64,000 nt of DNA, taken from assembly GCF_023502205.1 (NCBI RefSeq), contig NZ_JAMFLG010000004.1:124001-188000 (forward strand). The letters are read 5' to 3'. Both the position numbers and the translations under genes were made by a program. The notes below the pieces were generated by a model. That model was not told the DNA's origin and searched no databases. It saw only the letters and a program-made list of their open reading frames with translations. This document shows, one piece after another, positions 17,109 through 26,096 of this stretch (its first letter is position 1; each line of letters opens with the position of its first letter). The stretch comes from Aquiflexum sp. TKW24L. GTDB lineage: Bacteria > Bacteroidota > Bacteroidia > Cytophagales > Cyclobacteriaceae.

Positions 17109-18347
17109 ATGCCCACATACACCCTTATAGGCCCGATACGACAACTCCTGACCATGCGTGGATTGGAGGAGAAAGGCTCTTTGCAAGACAGTCAACTTGA
17201 AATCATTTCCGAAGCAGGAATTTTTTTGAAGGACGATAAGATCCATGAAGTTGGGAATTATTGGGACATCTATCCTGAAGCACAGTCCATCGGTGCCAAA
17301 ATGGAAACCTTGCAGGGTGACTTTGTAGCAATCCCGGGATTTGTAGATTGCCATACACATATCTGTTTTGCTGGAAGCCGCGCCAAAGATTTTGCAATGC
17401 GCAATACCGGAAAATCCTACCTCGAGATAGCCAACTCTGGAGGCGGAATCTGGGATACTGTAACCCAAACGAGGAAAGCGGCCTTGGAACAATTGGTTAA
17501 ACTTACTGTCAAAAGGGCCAACCGTCACCTAGCAGATGGTGTCACTACCATCGAAGTCAAAAGCGGCTATGGGCTTTCTGTAACAGAAGAAATCAAAATG
17601 CTCCACGCCATCAAACAGGCAAATGCCGAAACCAAAGCGGACCTGATTCCAACCTGTCTTGCTGCCCATATGTGTCCAAAGGATTTTGAGGGTTCCCCGA
17701 AAGAATATCTTGAAACAATCAGCAATGAATTGTTCCCAATCTTGAAATCTGAAAACCTCAGCAACCGGATCGATGCTTTTATTGAAGATTCCGCTTTCAT
17801 TGCTGATGATATCGTAGACTACTTCCAAAAAGCCAAATCCATGGGATTCGATATCACTGTCCACGCGGATCAATTCCATGTTGGAGGTTCGGAGGTCGCG
17901 GTAGCATTTGGTACCATTTCAGCAGATCATTTGGAAGCAAGTTCTGAAAAGGAAATTGCTTTGCTCGCCAATTCGGATACCGTTGCGGTGGCATTACCGG
18001 GAGCATCGATCGGTTTGGGAATGGCTTTTACACCTGCACGAAAACTATTGGATGCCGGCGCTTCCTTGGCCATTGCCTCAGATTGGAATCCCGGTTCAGC
18101 ACCAATGGGAGACCTGTTGATGCAGGCTTCAGTATTGGGTACATTCGAGAAACTCAGCAATGCCGAAGTCTTGGCAGGAATTACCTGCCGGGCCGCAGCG
18201 GCACTTGGTTTGTCTGACAGGGGAAGTATTGTAGGTGGAAAGTTGGCGGATATTCTGCTTTTCCAAACTTCAGACTACAGGGAAATCACTTATCATCAAG
18301 GAAGATTGAAGCCTAAGATGGTTTTGAAGAATGGTGTTATGGTTTAA
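17109..18347 (+). CDS. hutI: Imidazolonepropionase HutI
   Basis: 412-residue amidohydrolase-superfamily enzyme opening the ring of imidazolone propionate to N-formimino-L-glutamate, third step of the Hut pathway. Metal ligands are visible: H82 and H84 in DCHTHICF, a further histidine in VHADQFH and the aspartate in ASDWNPGS. The substrate segment SGGGIWDTV is present. Its leader (about 17081-17108) contains no G and is rich in AAC/ACC, like the leaders of hutU and smpB. Confidence 0.95.
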   Translation: MPTYTLIGPIRQLLTMRGLEEKGSLQDSQLEIISEAGIFLKDDKIHEVGNYWDIYPEAQSIGAKMETLQGDFVAIPGFVDCHTHICFAGSRAKDFAMRNTGKSYLEIANSGGGIWDTVTQTRKAALEQLVKLTVKRANRHLADGVTTIEVKSGYGLSVTEEIKMLHAIKQANAETKADLIPTCLAAHMCPKDFEGSPKEYLETISNELFPILKSENLSNRIDAFIEDSAFIADDIVDYFQKAKSMGFDITVHADQFHVGGSEVAVAFGTISADHLEASSEKEIALLANSDTVAVALPGASIGLGMAFTPARKLLDAGASLAIASDWNPGSAPMGDLLMQASVLGTFEKLSNAEVLAGITCRAAAALGLSDRGSIVGGKLADILLFQTSDYREITYHQGRLKPKMVLKNGVMV

Positions 18348-18521
18348 GTACGAAGTGCGAGGTACGATTTACGAGGTTTTTGTCACAATGGAGCCCAGAA
18401 ATGATGTTCAAGACCTAGAGTGAAAGAAGAACAATTAGCACCAAGAATAAAGGCAACTTGAAAACTGACAACCAAAACAAATAAGTCCCTCCGTACCTCC
18501 CAATGACGGGAATATCCGAGT

Positions 18522-18596
18522 CGTCACTCTGAGTGTAGCGAAGAGTCTCTGTTGAATGAGATTCTTCACCTTCGCAAGCTGCGGTTCAGAATGACG
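18522..18596. repeat. Imperfect palindromic intergenic element upstream of hutU
   Basis: In the 390-base hutI-hutU spacer, a left arm starting CGTCACTCTGAG..GCGAAGAG and a right arm ending CTTCGCAAG..CAGAATGACG form a long imperfect hairpin of about 75 bases. It belongs to the widespread GTCATTCTGA..TCAGAATGAC type of intergenic palindromes that scatter through Bacteroidota genomes. Before it, 18348-18521 holds nothing recognisable; after it, 18687-18738 is a G-free leader. Confidence 0.7.
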
Positions 18597-18738
18597 CCGG
18601 AACAACCGTCATTTCTTTTCTGAACATTCTAAAATGTTGGGGACTCAGGGTGAAAATCCCGAAAACTCGACAACAACGACAACCTGATAACAATTAAAAC
18701 CAATACAACAACTATAACAATTACAACCATATAACCCA

Positions 18739-20733
18739 ATGACCTTCCAAGACCAAATCCTCCAAGGCATCCCCTCCACCCTTCCGGCAAGAAAATCACC
18801 TGATCCTAGTTTTAGCCATCCGCCAAAAAGAAAGGATATTCTAAGCCCTGAAGAGAAGAAACTGGCTTTGAGAAATGCCCTGCGGTACTTTCCGAAGGTT
18901 TGGCATGAGGAATTGGCAAAGGAATTTTTCGAAGAATTACAGCAATACGGGAGGATTTACATGTACCGCTTTATGCCGGATTATGAGATGCGGGCAAGGC
19001 CGATTTCCGAATATCCAGCAAAATGTCAACAAGCCGCGGCCATCATGCTGATGATCCAAAACAACCTCGACCCTGCCGTGGCACAGCATCCACAAGAACT
19101 CATTACCTATGGAGGAAATGGCGCGGTGTTCCAAAATTGGGCGCAATACCTCCTTACCATGAAGTACCTCGCCGAGATGACCGAGGAACAAACCCTCCAC
19201 ATGTATTCCGGCCATCCGATGGGACTTTTTCCTTCTTCCAAAGATGCTCCACGAGTTGTCGTCACCAACGGCATGATGATCCCAAACTATTCCAAACAGG
19301 ATGATTGGGAGAAATACAATGCCCTCGGAGTGACCCAATACGGACAGATGACCGCCGGTTCTTACATGTATATCGGACCTCAGGGAATCGTCCACGGCAC
19401 CACCATCACGGTGATGAATGCCTTTCGCAAGAAACTTGGCCCAACCGTAGACCCCAAAGGCAAAGTCTTCCTGACAGCAGGTTTGGGTGGGATGTCAGGC
19501 GCACAACCAAAAGCCGGAAACATTGCAGGCTGCATCACGGTCTGCGCAGAAGTCAATCCGAAAGCTGCTCACAAGCGCCATGAACAAGGTTGGGTGGATG
19601 AACTGATAACCGACTTGGATAACCTTGTGATACGGGTCCGTCAGGCGCAGGAAAATGAGGAAGTGGTTTCAATCGCTTTCCTCGGCAATGTCGTGGATGT
19701 TTGGGAGAAATTTGACCAAGAAAATATCCGGATCGAACTCGGATCAGACCAGACTTCCCTCCACAATCCATGGGCGGGAGGATATTACCCGGTGGGATTG
19801 GATTTCGAGGAAGCCAATGAAATGATGGCCAATAAACCAGAACTTTTCAAAACCAAAGTACAGGAATCCCTCCGTCGACATGCTGCTGCAGTCAACAGGC
19901 ATGCTGCAAAAGGCACCTACTTTTTTGATTACGGCAATGCTTTTTTATTAGAAGCTTCCCGTGCCGGAGCCGATGTCATGGCGGCCAACGGTATTGATTT
20001 TAAATACCCTTCCTATGTTCAGGATATTTTGGGGCCGATGTGCTTTGATTATGGATTTGGTCCATTCCGTTGGGTTTGTACTTCAGGAATCGCAGAAGAC
20101 CTTGCCAAAACCGACCGCATAGCTGCCAAAGTGCTCAAACAAATCAAAACTTCAGCGCCCACCGAAATCCAACAACAGCTTCAAGATAACATCACTTGGA
20201 TCGAGGAAGCTGGTAGAAACAAATTGGTGGTGGGTTCACAAGCAAGAATCCTTTACGCAGATGCAGAGGGTAGGATCGAAATCGCCAAAGCATTCAATTC
20301 GGCAATCCATGCAGGGGAAATCTCCGCCCCGATTGTACTCGGAAGAGACCACCACGATGTTAGTGGCACAGATTCCCCCTTTCGGGAAACGAGCAATATT
20401 TATGATGGCAGCAAATTCACAGCTGACATGGCGATCCATAATGTGATCGGTGACAGTTTCCGTGGAGCGACTTGGGTCTCGATCCACAATGGTGGCGGTG
20501 TTGGTTGGGGTGAAGTGATCAACGGTGGATTCGGTTTGCTGCTCGACGGAAGCGAAGAAGCCAACCGCAGGCTCCAATCCATGCTTTTCTATGATGTCAA
20601 CAACGGCATCTCCCGGAGGGCTTGGGCAAGAAATGATGAAGCATTATTTGCGATAAAAAGAGAAATGGAAAGAACCCCAGGCTTGAAGGTGACGCTACCG
20701 GAAATGGTGGATGAGGAATTGTTGAAGTTCTAA
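18739..20733 (+). CDS. hutU: Urocanate hydratase HutU (long form)
   Basis: Adds water to urocanate to give imidazolone propionate, using tightly bound NAD+. 664 residues, against about 555 in Pseudomonas, so this is the extended form, with an extra N-terminal region of roughly 80 residues (before about RARPISEYP) and smaller insertions. Core motifs are present: YGGNGAVFQNWAQY, the glycine-rich nucleotide loop GLGGMSGAQ, the WVCTSG segment with the conserved cysteine, and the C-terminal GGGVGWGEVINGG. Last hut gene here; no hutG or ftcD lies in the window, so the final step is encoded elsewhere. Confidence 0.95.
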   Translation: MTFQDQILQGIPSTLPARKSPDPSFSHPPKRKDILSPEEKKLALRNALRYFPKVWHEELAKEFFEELQQYGRIYMYRFMPDYEMRARPISEYPAKCQQAAAIMLMIQNNLDPAVAQHPQELITYGGNGAVFQNWAQYLLTMKYLAEMTEEQTLHMYSGHPMGLFPSSKDAPRVVVTNGMMIPNYSKQDDWEKYNALGVTQYGQMTAGSYMYIGPQGIVHGTTITVMNAFRKKLGPTVDPKGKVFLTAGLGGMSGAQPKAGNIAGCITVCAEVNPKAAHKRHEQGWVDELITDLDNLVIRVRQAQENEEVVSIAFLGNVVDVWEKFDQENIRIELGSDQTSLHNPWAGGYYPVGLDFEEANEMMANKPELFKTKVQESLRRHAAAVNRHAAKGTYFFDYGNAFLLEASRAGADVMAANGIDFKYPSYVQDILGPMCFDYGFGPFRWVCTSGIAEDLAKTDRIAAKVLKQIKTSAPTEIQQQLQDNITWIEEAGRNKLVVGSQARILYADAEGRIEIAKAFNSAIHAGEISAPIVLGRDHHDVSGTDSPFRETSNIYDGSKFTADMAIHNVIGDSFRGATWVSIHNGGGVGWGEVINGGFGLLLDGSEEANRRLQSMLFYDVNNGISRRAWARNDEALFAIKREMERTPGLKVTLPEMVDEELLKF

Positions 20734-20743
20734 ACAGATTTGA

Positions 20744-20866
20744 TTAAAAAATTCCAGCTAGATACTTACCGAATTTTTCTCCAAAATGGAAGGTAAAGTA
20801 AAACAGGAAAGAACCTGTCAGCACACTTAAAACAATAAGTAAATGGATTAGATAATGGTTTTTCAT
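20744..20866 (-). CDS. Possible 40-residue single-helix membrane protein
   Basis: An intact small reading frame starting at ATG 20866: a short polar head (MKNHY), a hydrophobic helix of about 22 residues (LIHLLIVLSVLTGSFLFYF), then a short aromatic-basic tail (HFGEKFGKYLAGIF). The layout is that of small bacterial membrane proteins. No homologue is known to me and no function is proposed. It lies on the minus strand between hutU and the HicB gene. Confidence 0.45.
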   Translation of the reverse strand: MKNHYLIHLLIVLSVLTGSFLFYFTFHFGEKFGKYLAGIF

Positions 20867-20902
20867 AAGGTTTAAATTTGCTAAATTAATTTAACAATTT
20901 TT

Positions 20903-21094
20903 TCAAAAAACCATCGGAATATCTCCCCCATTGGCTTTCATATCTTCAAGATATAATGAAATCACTTCAGCCGCCATGTTCTCGGCCTCTTCGATTGTTT
21001 CACCATAAGTAATGCACCCGCGAAGAGAGGGGACAATTACAGTAAAGCCACCTTCAGGCTCAGGATTAAGGATTATCCTAATCATTCTTTCCAT
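20903..21094 (-). CDS. Orphan HicB-like antitoxin
   Basis: 63 residues with the partial RNase-H-like fold of HicB proteins: a first strand (IRIILNPEPEGGFTVIVPSL), the GCITYGETIEEAENMAAEVISLYLED helix region and a short tail. A second in-frame ATG at 21085 is possible. Full HicAB modules have a HicA toxin of about 60-80 residues next to HicB; none is present on either side, so this is an orphan or remnant. Its start codon directly follows one copy of the 59-bp repeat shared with 27.06 kb. Some short HicB-like proteins also occur normally without HicA. Confidence 0.7.
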   Translation of the reverse strand: MERMIRIILNPEPEGGFTVIVPSLRGCITYGETIEEAENMAAEVISLYLEDMKANGGDIPMVF

Positions 21095-21095
21095 G

Positions 21096-21154
21096 AATCG
21101 AATTTATTTAAATTTGGTAGTTATTCAATAGATTCGAGAACCAAAGAATCAAGC
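21096..21154. repeat. 59-bp direct repeat, copy A
   Basis: Matches 27056-27114 at 54 of 59 positions in the same orientation, 5,960 bases apart. It lies between the HicB start codon and the permease remnant. On the plus strand one frame is open through both copies; on the minus strand copy A has a stop. Nature unknown. Confidence 0.9.
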
Positions 21155-21193
21155 TTTGGTTTGGGCAAGAAAAAAGACCACATCGAATCCCCC

Positions 21194-21352
21194 CTATTCC
21201 GATCCTAAACTGATTACCGGATTGACTTTCGCAGAACGGATGGCTTGAAACCTTACAGTCAGCATAGTGATTTTGAGTGCACCAATCCCAGTGGCTGCAA
21301 AAATCCACCATTCGATCTCACTCCAGTAAGTATATTTTTTAAACCAATTCAT
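21194..21352 (-). pseudogene. C-terminal remnant of a second FtsX-type permease
   Basis: An open frame of 52 codons aligns without gaps along its length with the last 50 or so residues of the neighbouring intact permease: both show a WW pair, a hydrophobic helix, then GFQA/RFQAI, NP(I/V), S(I/L) and a terminal SE/TE. It therefore encodes one membrane helix plus the tail and lacks everything upstream. It lies 10 bases downstream of the intact gene. The simplest explanation is that a tandem paralogue lost all but its 3' end. It might still be translated from its ATG at 21352. Confidence 0.75.
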
Positions 21353-21362
21353 GAAAACCTCA

Positions 21363-23981
21363 TTATTCAGTTTTGATGGACTTGATGGGATTTGCCAAAG
21401 CAGCTTTTGTTGCCTGAAAACCAGAACTCAATACGGCTACCAATAAGGTGATAAGACCTCCAAATAAAAACATCCACCAAGACATTTCGATGCGGTAAGT
21501 AAAATCTTCCAACCAATGCTGCATCAGGAAATAGGCAAAAGGCATTGCCAATACAAAAGCTATTCCTATCAATAGCGTAAATTCTTTGGAGAAGAATAGG
21601 ACTATCTCAGTTACTGTAGCTCCCAATACCTTCCTGATTCCCACTTCTTTGGTCCGCTGTGTTGTGATGAAAGTCATCAATCCTATCAAACCAAGGCTAC
21701 CTATCACAATGGCGATGATAGAGAATAATGTAAATCCTTTGAACGACAGGGCCTCAACGAAATATTCCCTTGCAATAGATTCGTCAACAAACTCATATTT
21801 GAATTCAGATGTGGTAAAGGAATCTTTCCAGGACTTCTCAATGGATTGTAAAACCTGAGGGTTTAGGTCGCTGATTTTGATAAATGCCTGATCTTGAAAA
21901 TAATCCCAGTTGACAATGATGCATGGAGAAATGTCATGTTGAAGTGAATTGTTGTGATAGTCCTTGGCAACTCCGATGACTGTCGCTTCCCCTTCATTTA
22001 TGGTGATTTTTCTTCCTATGGCATCCTCAGGCGTCCATCCAAGTAACTTTAGAAGGCGTTCATTGACAATGAATTCATCGAAGTTTGCTTTGTTACCGGA
22101 GAAATTTCTCCCCGCAATCAGGTCAAGTTCATAAAAATCCAAATAATTGGTATCCCCGATTTTCAACTCCGTCTCATAAGCATTTTCCTCAGGCATATCC
22201 GAAGTTCTGAATCTTGTTCCCAATTGAAAACCATTGACTGCCATCGGTGGACCTGAACCGATTGCTATATCTTTGATATCGGGATTTTGTTCCAATTGAT
22301 TTTTGAAGATTTCAACTTTATCAGATTGTGGAACAGGCAGCATCAGAACAGCTTCTGAAGAGAAACCAAGGGATTTGTTCCTGAACAGATCCATTTGAAC
22401 CGCCGCAATAATGGTCGCAATCACAAATAACTGGACAATGGCAAACTGAAATACCGTGACTGCCTTTCTCATAGATAATCCCCTTGTCCGGGCAATCGGC
22501 AAGTCATTTTTGATGATTTGTAGAGGTTTGAATGCAGAAAGGAAAAGTGCAGGATAGGCAGTTCCCAATAGTACAGTGACTCCTCCTAAAACTGCTACCA
22601 GTCCCAAGTCAGTCCAATTCAATTTTAATTGCAGGTTAATAACTGAAAATGCTGAGTTTGCTTCATTGATTAATACAACAGAAAATACCAGTGCAAGTAA
22701 AACAGAGATGGCAACAAGAAGGGAGTTTTCAAGGGTAAATTGCTTGAACAGATCAAACCTCGTACTTCCAATCGTTTTTCTAATCCCAACTTCCTTGGCC
22801 CTAATCACAGATTTGGCAGTCATAAGGTTGACGAAATTGCCAATAGCTATCAGCAATATAAAAATGCCAACATATCGGGCAGTCTGAAGAATACTATTGG
22901 GCATTAGGTAACTTCCGGGACTGTTTCCATAAAGCGTTTCGGTGTGAATAGTAGCCAAAGGCTGAAGTTTATAGGAAATCCGGCTGTCATCATCCTCATT
23001 CAAGTATTTCTTTTTCCAAGAGGATATGGACGATTCGATTTCTTCCAGTTCATGTTGTTCCGAAGCCACCACAAATGTTGTCCCTCCATAATTCCCTGAC
23101 CAGTTGGATGCTGGATATGGATTGTTCTGTCTGAAAAACTCATAAGGAACAAGCATTTCATATCTAAGGGTCGAATTGCCAGGAACATCCCTGACCAGTC
23201 CTGTCACTTGCAGTGGATCTTTTCCAGCCAACATGATTGTTTTGCCCAATATGGATTGGCCAGATACATATTTACCAAAGAATTTTTCAGCGATACTTTC
23301 AGTTAATACAATGGAATTGGGTAGTTGAAAAGCAGAATTTTTGTCCCCTGCCAGCCAAGTGAGATCAAATGCTTTTGGATAGAAAGGATCAACAAACAGG
23401 ACATAATCCGATTCGAATTGAAATTCTTCTTTCCCTCCATTATCGACCGTAAAAAATCTTTGAAATGGTCCGGCAGTTTGTGTGACCATCTCAAACTCAT
23501 GAAAATCTGCCCGCAATGCTTCTGCCAAAGGATAGGCCGTTGTATTCCAATAAAGTGTCTGATCAGGATATTTGGTATGCTGAACGATTCTGTAGCTGCG
23601 GGTGGCATATGGATGGAAATTATCGAAGCTTGATTCATATTCCACAAACACCAACAAGCTGAGACAGCAGGCAATTCCCACAGAAAGTCCAAAAATATTG
23701 ATCGCGGAGAATGCTTTGTTTCGGAGGAGGTGCCTTCCCCCAATTTTGGCATAATGTTGAAACATGATCGGATAGATGAAGTGACTGATATCGAATTTTT
23801 TGATGTTTCTTAACCTGAATGAGCGGATCACATCCCAGGTGAATTTCCATTTTGCCTTGGAAGGTGATAAGTTGCTATACCTATTTTCAAACAATTCCCT
23901 CAGATCCCCCTCGATCTCATCTAGGTAATCCTCCCGGCAAAACCAGCGGAGGAAAGCGAGTGCTTTTTTGGGTGGATACAT
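21363..23981 (-). CDS. Large ABC-type permease with two FtsX domains
   Basis: 872 residues. An N-terminal cytoplasmic prefix domain (about 1-85, PPKKALAFLRWFCREDYLDEIEGDL quoted in part) precedes a first membrane helix near 110, a large MacB-type periplasmic domain, three helices around 370-490, a second short helix near 515, another periplasmic domain and three C-terminal helices. This is the MacB-like permease form common in Cytophagales, usually paired with PadR regulators and without its own ATPase next door. Such proteins are thought to move or extract substrates at the cell envelope; the substrate is unknown. It overlaps padR by one base (TGATG), so the two are translationally coupled. 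Confidence 0.9.
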   Translation of the reverse strand: MYPPKKALAFLRWFCREDYLDEIEGDLRELFENRYSNLSPSKAKWKFTWDVIRSFRLRNIKKFDISHFIYPIMFQHYAKIGGRHLLRNKAFSAINIFGLSVGIACCLSLLVFVEYESSFDNFHPYATRSYRIVQHTKYPDQTLYWNTTAYPLAEALRADFHEFEMVTQTAGPFQRFFTVDNGGKEEFQFESDYVLFVDPFYPKAFDLTWLAGDKNSAFQLPNSIVLTESIAEKFFGKYVSGQSILGKTIMLAGKDPLQVTGLVRDVPGNSTLRYEMLVPYEFFRQNNPYPASNWSGNYGGTTFVVASEQHELEEIESSISSWKKKYLNEDDDSRISYKLQPLATIHTETLYGNSPGSYLMPNSILQTARYVGIFILLIAIGNFVNLMTAKSVIRAKEVGIRKTIGSTRFDLFKQFTLENSLLVAISVLLALVFSVVLINEANSAFSVINLQLKLNWTDLGLVAVLGGVTVLLGTAYPALFLSAFKPLQIIKNDLPIARTRGLSMRKAVTVFQFAIVQLFVIATIIAAVQMDLFRNKSLGFSSEAVLMLPVPQSDKVEIFKNQLEQNPDIKDIAIGSGPPMAVNGFQLGTRFRTSDMPEENAYETELKIGDTNYLDFYELDLIAGRNFSGNKANFDEFIVNERLLKLLGWTPEDAIGRKITINEGEATVIGVAKDYHNNSLQHDISPCIIVNWDYFQDQAFIKISDLNPQVLQSIEKSWKDSFTTSEFKYEFVDESIAREYFVEALSFKGFTLFSIIAIVIGSLGLIGLMTFITTQRTKEVGIRKVLGATVTEIVLFFSKEFTLLIGIAFVLAMPFAYFLMQHWLEDFTYRIEMSWWMFLFGGLITLLVAVLSSGFQATKAALANPIKSIKTE

Positions 23982-24307
23982 CAGCCGAAGGAGATTTTAG
24001 GAATCCTGTTGTAGATACTGCTTCTCAATGCAAACTGCTCATCCAGAACCCTTTTTCCTAAGGCGGTAATTACATAAAACTTTTTGCGTCGGCCTCCTCT
24101 GTCTTCAGTGATCCCCCCAAACCTTGACTTTAGAAAATCCTTATCTTCCATGCGTTTCAGCGCAACATGTACAGCGCTGATGTTCATTGATTTGCCTAGT
24201 TCTTTTTCCAATCCGGATAGGATCGATACACCATATGCTTTGTCGTGGAGTGCCGCCACCATCAGCAATACCAGTTCTTCAAATTCGCCCAAAGAATGTT
24301 GTCCCAT
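23981..24307 (-). CDS. PadR-family transcriptional regulator
   Basis: 108 residues: winged HTH of PadR type (LGEFEELVLLMVAALHDKAYGVSIL.., ALKRMEDKDFLKSRFG, RRKKFYVITALGKRVLDE). PadR proteins are dimeric repressors released by small molecules. It is the first gene of a two-gene unit with the permease, overlapping it by one base, and is preceded by a strong inverted-repeat operator covering its own -7 box, so autoregulation is likely. Confidence 0.9.
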   Translation of the reverse strand: MGQHSLGEFEELVLLMVAALHDKAYGVSILSGLEKELGKSMNISAVHVALKRMEDKDFLKSRFGGITEDRGGRRKKFYVITALGKRVLDEQFALRSSIYNRIPKISFG

Positions 24308-24315
24308 ATTGGATT

Positions 24316-24370
24316 TATTTACTTAACAAAAGTAAATGTAATAATTAGATTCATATTTGTTAAGTAAATA
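24316..24370 (-). promoter_or_regulatory. padR promoter with inverted-repeat operator
   Basis: Two perfect 15-bp arms, TATTTACTTAACAAA (24316-24330) and TTTGTTAAGTAAATA (24356-24370), face each other across 25 bases. Nested in the padR-proximal arm is a smaller dyad TTTACTT-AACAA-AAGTAAA (24318-24336). On the minus strand a TACTTTTG -7 box (24327-24334) lies inside that dyad, so a bound repressor would cover the promoter. The padR ATG is at 24307. Confidence 0.7.
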
Positions 24371-24397
24371 GGGAAAAAAATTTTGAGTGGAAAAACA

Positions 24398-24542
24398 GAT
24401 TTTTCAGTCGTTCCTCCTTCGAAAAGACAAGGTGGGGTTATTGACAAAACAATAGTTTTTAAAGAAAAAGAAAGCATATTATCCAATCAACTTTAAAGAT
24501 TAAACAAAGCCTTTCCTTGTCATTTCAACGTAGGAGAAATCT
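24398..24542. repeat. Degenerate palindromic intergenic element
   Basis: The left arm (24398-24433, containing CCTCCTTCGAAAAGACAAGG) and right arm (24515-24542, CCTTGTCATTTCAACGTAGG and a few more bases) are inverted relatives of each other around an 80-base AT-rich middle. A near-identical left arm occurs at 56243-56278. A third CTTGTCA-containing fragment follows at about 24565. The rest of the 24371-24679 gap shows nothing else. Confidence 0.6.
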
Positions 24543-24679
24543 TTAACTATTAAAAAAGACCTATCCTTGTCACATCGATTCAGATTCCTATTGCGGAAGA
24601 AGTCTATTTAAAAAATCACTAGAAATCCACCTAAGGCTTGATAATTTCCCACTTTACTTTTGTTCCGTTTTTATCAAAT

Positions 24680-25996
24680 TTATTTTTGCCTTAACATCAT
24701 ATGTTCCGGCTGACCTTCAGGACCAAATCCAATTACATTACCATCAACATCCAAATATATTTCCCAATCAATGGATTGATCCTTAAAGTAAAAAGTGGTT
24801 TCAGAGGAAGGGATAATCTCTATTTTGCTGGGATTACCATCAGGTTGAATGAACAGCTTTCCGTTTTCTGTTGTAATATGCATAAAGCCGTTTTCTCCGT
24901 AGTCTCCAATGTATTTGTTCATCAGTTCTTCGGACAGGGTAAAGACGATCCTATTTTCCGGAATTTCATAGGGTTTCCCTTCCCAAATATTTTTGACGGT
25001 CATGTATACATGATAGGCATGTTCCACAGATTGATCATGAAGTATTATTAAGATGTCTCCTGAATCAATGTAGCGTGTGACTACAGCATTTGATGTGGTA
25101 CCTTGTCCCATATGCTGAAATTGTCTCTTTCCTGCCTCTTTTTCTATCAAACTACCGCCATATCCAAATTTGCTTTCTCCGGAAGTTAGATTAGCCGGGA
25201 CATAACCTAATTCAATATTATCCTTCATAAAGATCTTTTCGGATCGAATTGCCTGATCCAATTTGAAAAGGTCATTGGCGGTAGACTGCATGTTTCCGTC
25301 GCCCAACATTCTTGCAAAAAGGTTATCGATATTGGCTTTGCCAATATTTTCTAGGAATTCAGGTTTTTCAACATTGAAGTTGGTGTTTTCCAATCCCGCT
25401 GGTTCAATAATATACTTTCTTACATAGTCAGTAAAGTTTTGACCGGAGACCTGTTCTATGACTTTGGGTAATAACATATATGCCGTTTGGTTATATAGTT
25501 CTTCAACGCCTGGTTCTGACAGAGGAGGAAGGTTTAGCTTTTCAATCAATTCTACCATCGCTACAGGAGTCAAAAATTTATCCTGAGGCCAATGACTGTA
25601 TACTGCTTCAAAGAATTTTGGCATACCACTAGTGTGGTTCAATAGGTGTTTGATTTTTACTCCAGGATAATTTATCGTAGGATAATACTTTTCTAAAGGA
25701 TCGTCTAGGCTGAGTTTTCCATCTTCATATAGTTTTAATATGGCCAAAGAAGTAAACCATTTTGCAACAGATTGAATGTCTATGGAGGTTTGGGTAGTGA
25801 ATTTTAAACCTTCTCTATTTTTACCATATGCTTTGGAGAATTTTAATTCTCCATTCTCAGAAATCAATACTTGTCCATGAATAATTTCCTCCTTTTCCAA
25901 TACTGACATTACCGAATCTAATTCATAAGGCCAAGTTTGAGCTTGAACAATAGTGCACAAAAATGTGAAAATCAAAACTGTAGTGTGTCTTTTCAT
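24680..25996 (-). CDS. Exported serine hydrolase of the beta-lactamase/PBP4* class
   Basis: 438 residues. Signal peptide at 1-20 ending VQAQ, then a class C beta-lactamase-like domain: nucleophile motif S76-V-A-K79, LLNHTSGMP at 119-126, and a Y168-N169 second motif. A C-terminal domain of about 90 residues (YIGDYGENGFMHI.. onward) is the usual add-on in these serine hydrolases. Such proteins are D-aminopeptidases, esterases or peptidoglycan hydrolases rather than true lactamases. The ATG at 25996 is chosen because it starts the signal peptide; upstream residues up to 26182 overlap the LuxR-type gene and look non-coding. Confidence 0.85.
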   Translation of the reverse strand: MKRHTTVLIFTFLCTIVQAQTWPYELDSVMSVLEKEEIIHGQVLISENGELKFSKAYGKNREGLKFTTQTSIDIQSVAKWFTSLAILKLYEDGKLSLDDPLEKYYPTINYPGVKIKHLLNHTSGMPKFFEAVYSHWPQDKFLTPVAMVELIEKLNLPPLSEPGVEELYNQTAYMLLPKVIEQVSGQNFTDYVRKYIIEPAGLENTNFNVEKPEFLENIGKANIDNLFARMLGDGNMQSTANDLFKLDQAIRSEKIFMKDNIELGYVPANLTSGESKFGYGGSLIEKEAGKRQFQHMGQGTTSNAVVTRYIDSGDILIILHDQSVEHAYHVYMTVKNIWEGKPYEIPENRIVFTLSEELMNKYIGDYGENGFMHITTENGKLFIQPDGNPSKIEIIPSSETTFYFKDQSIDWEIYLDVDGNVIGFGPEGQPEHMMLRQK

Positions 25997-26096
25997 GAGG
26001 TCTTTGAAATTTGATTTGCATTCCTCAAAACTGAGCAAAACAGATCTACTTAGCAAAAAATAAGTATAGACAACGAATAGACTTGGTTCGAATTCT

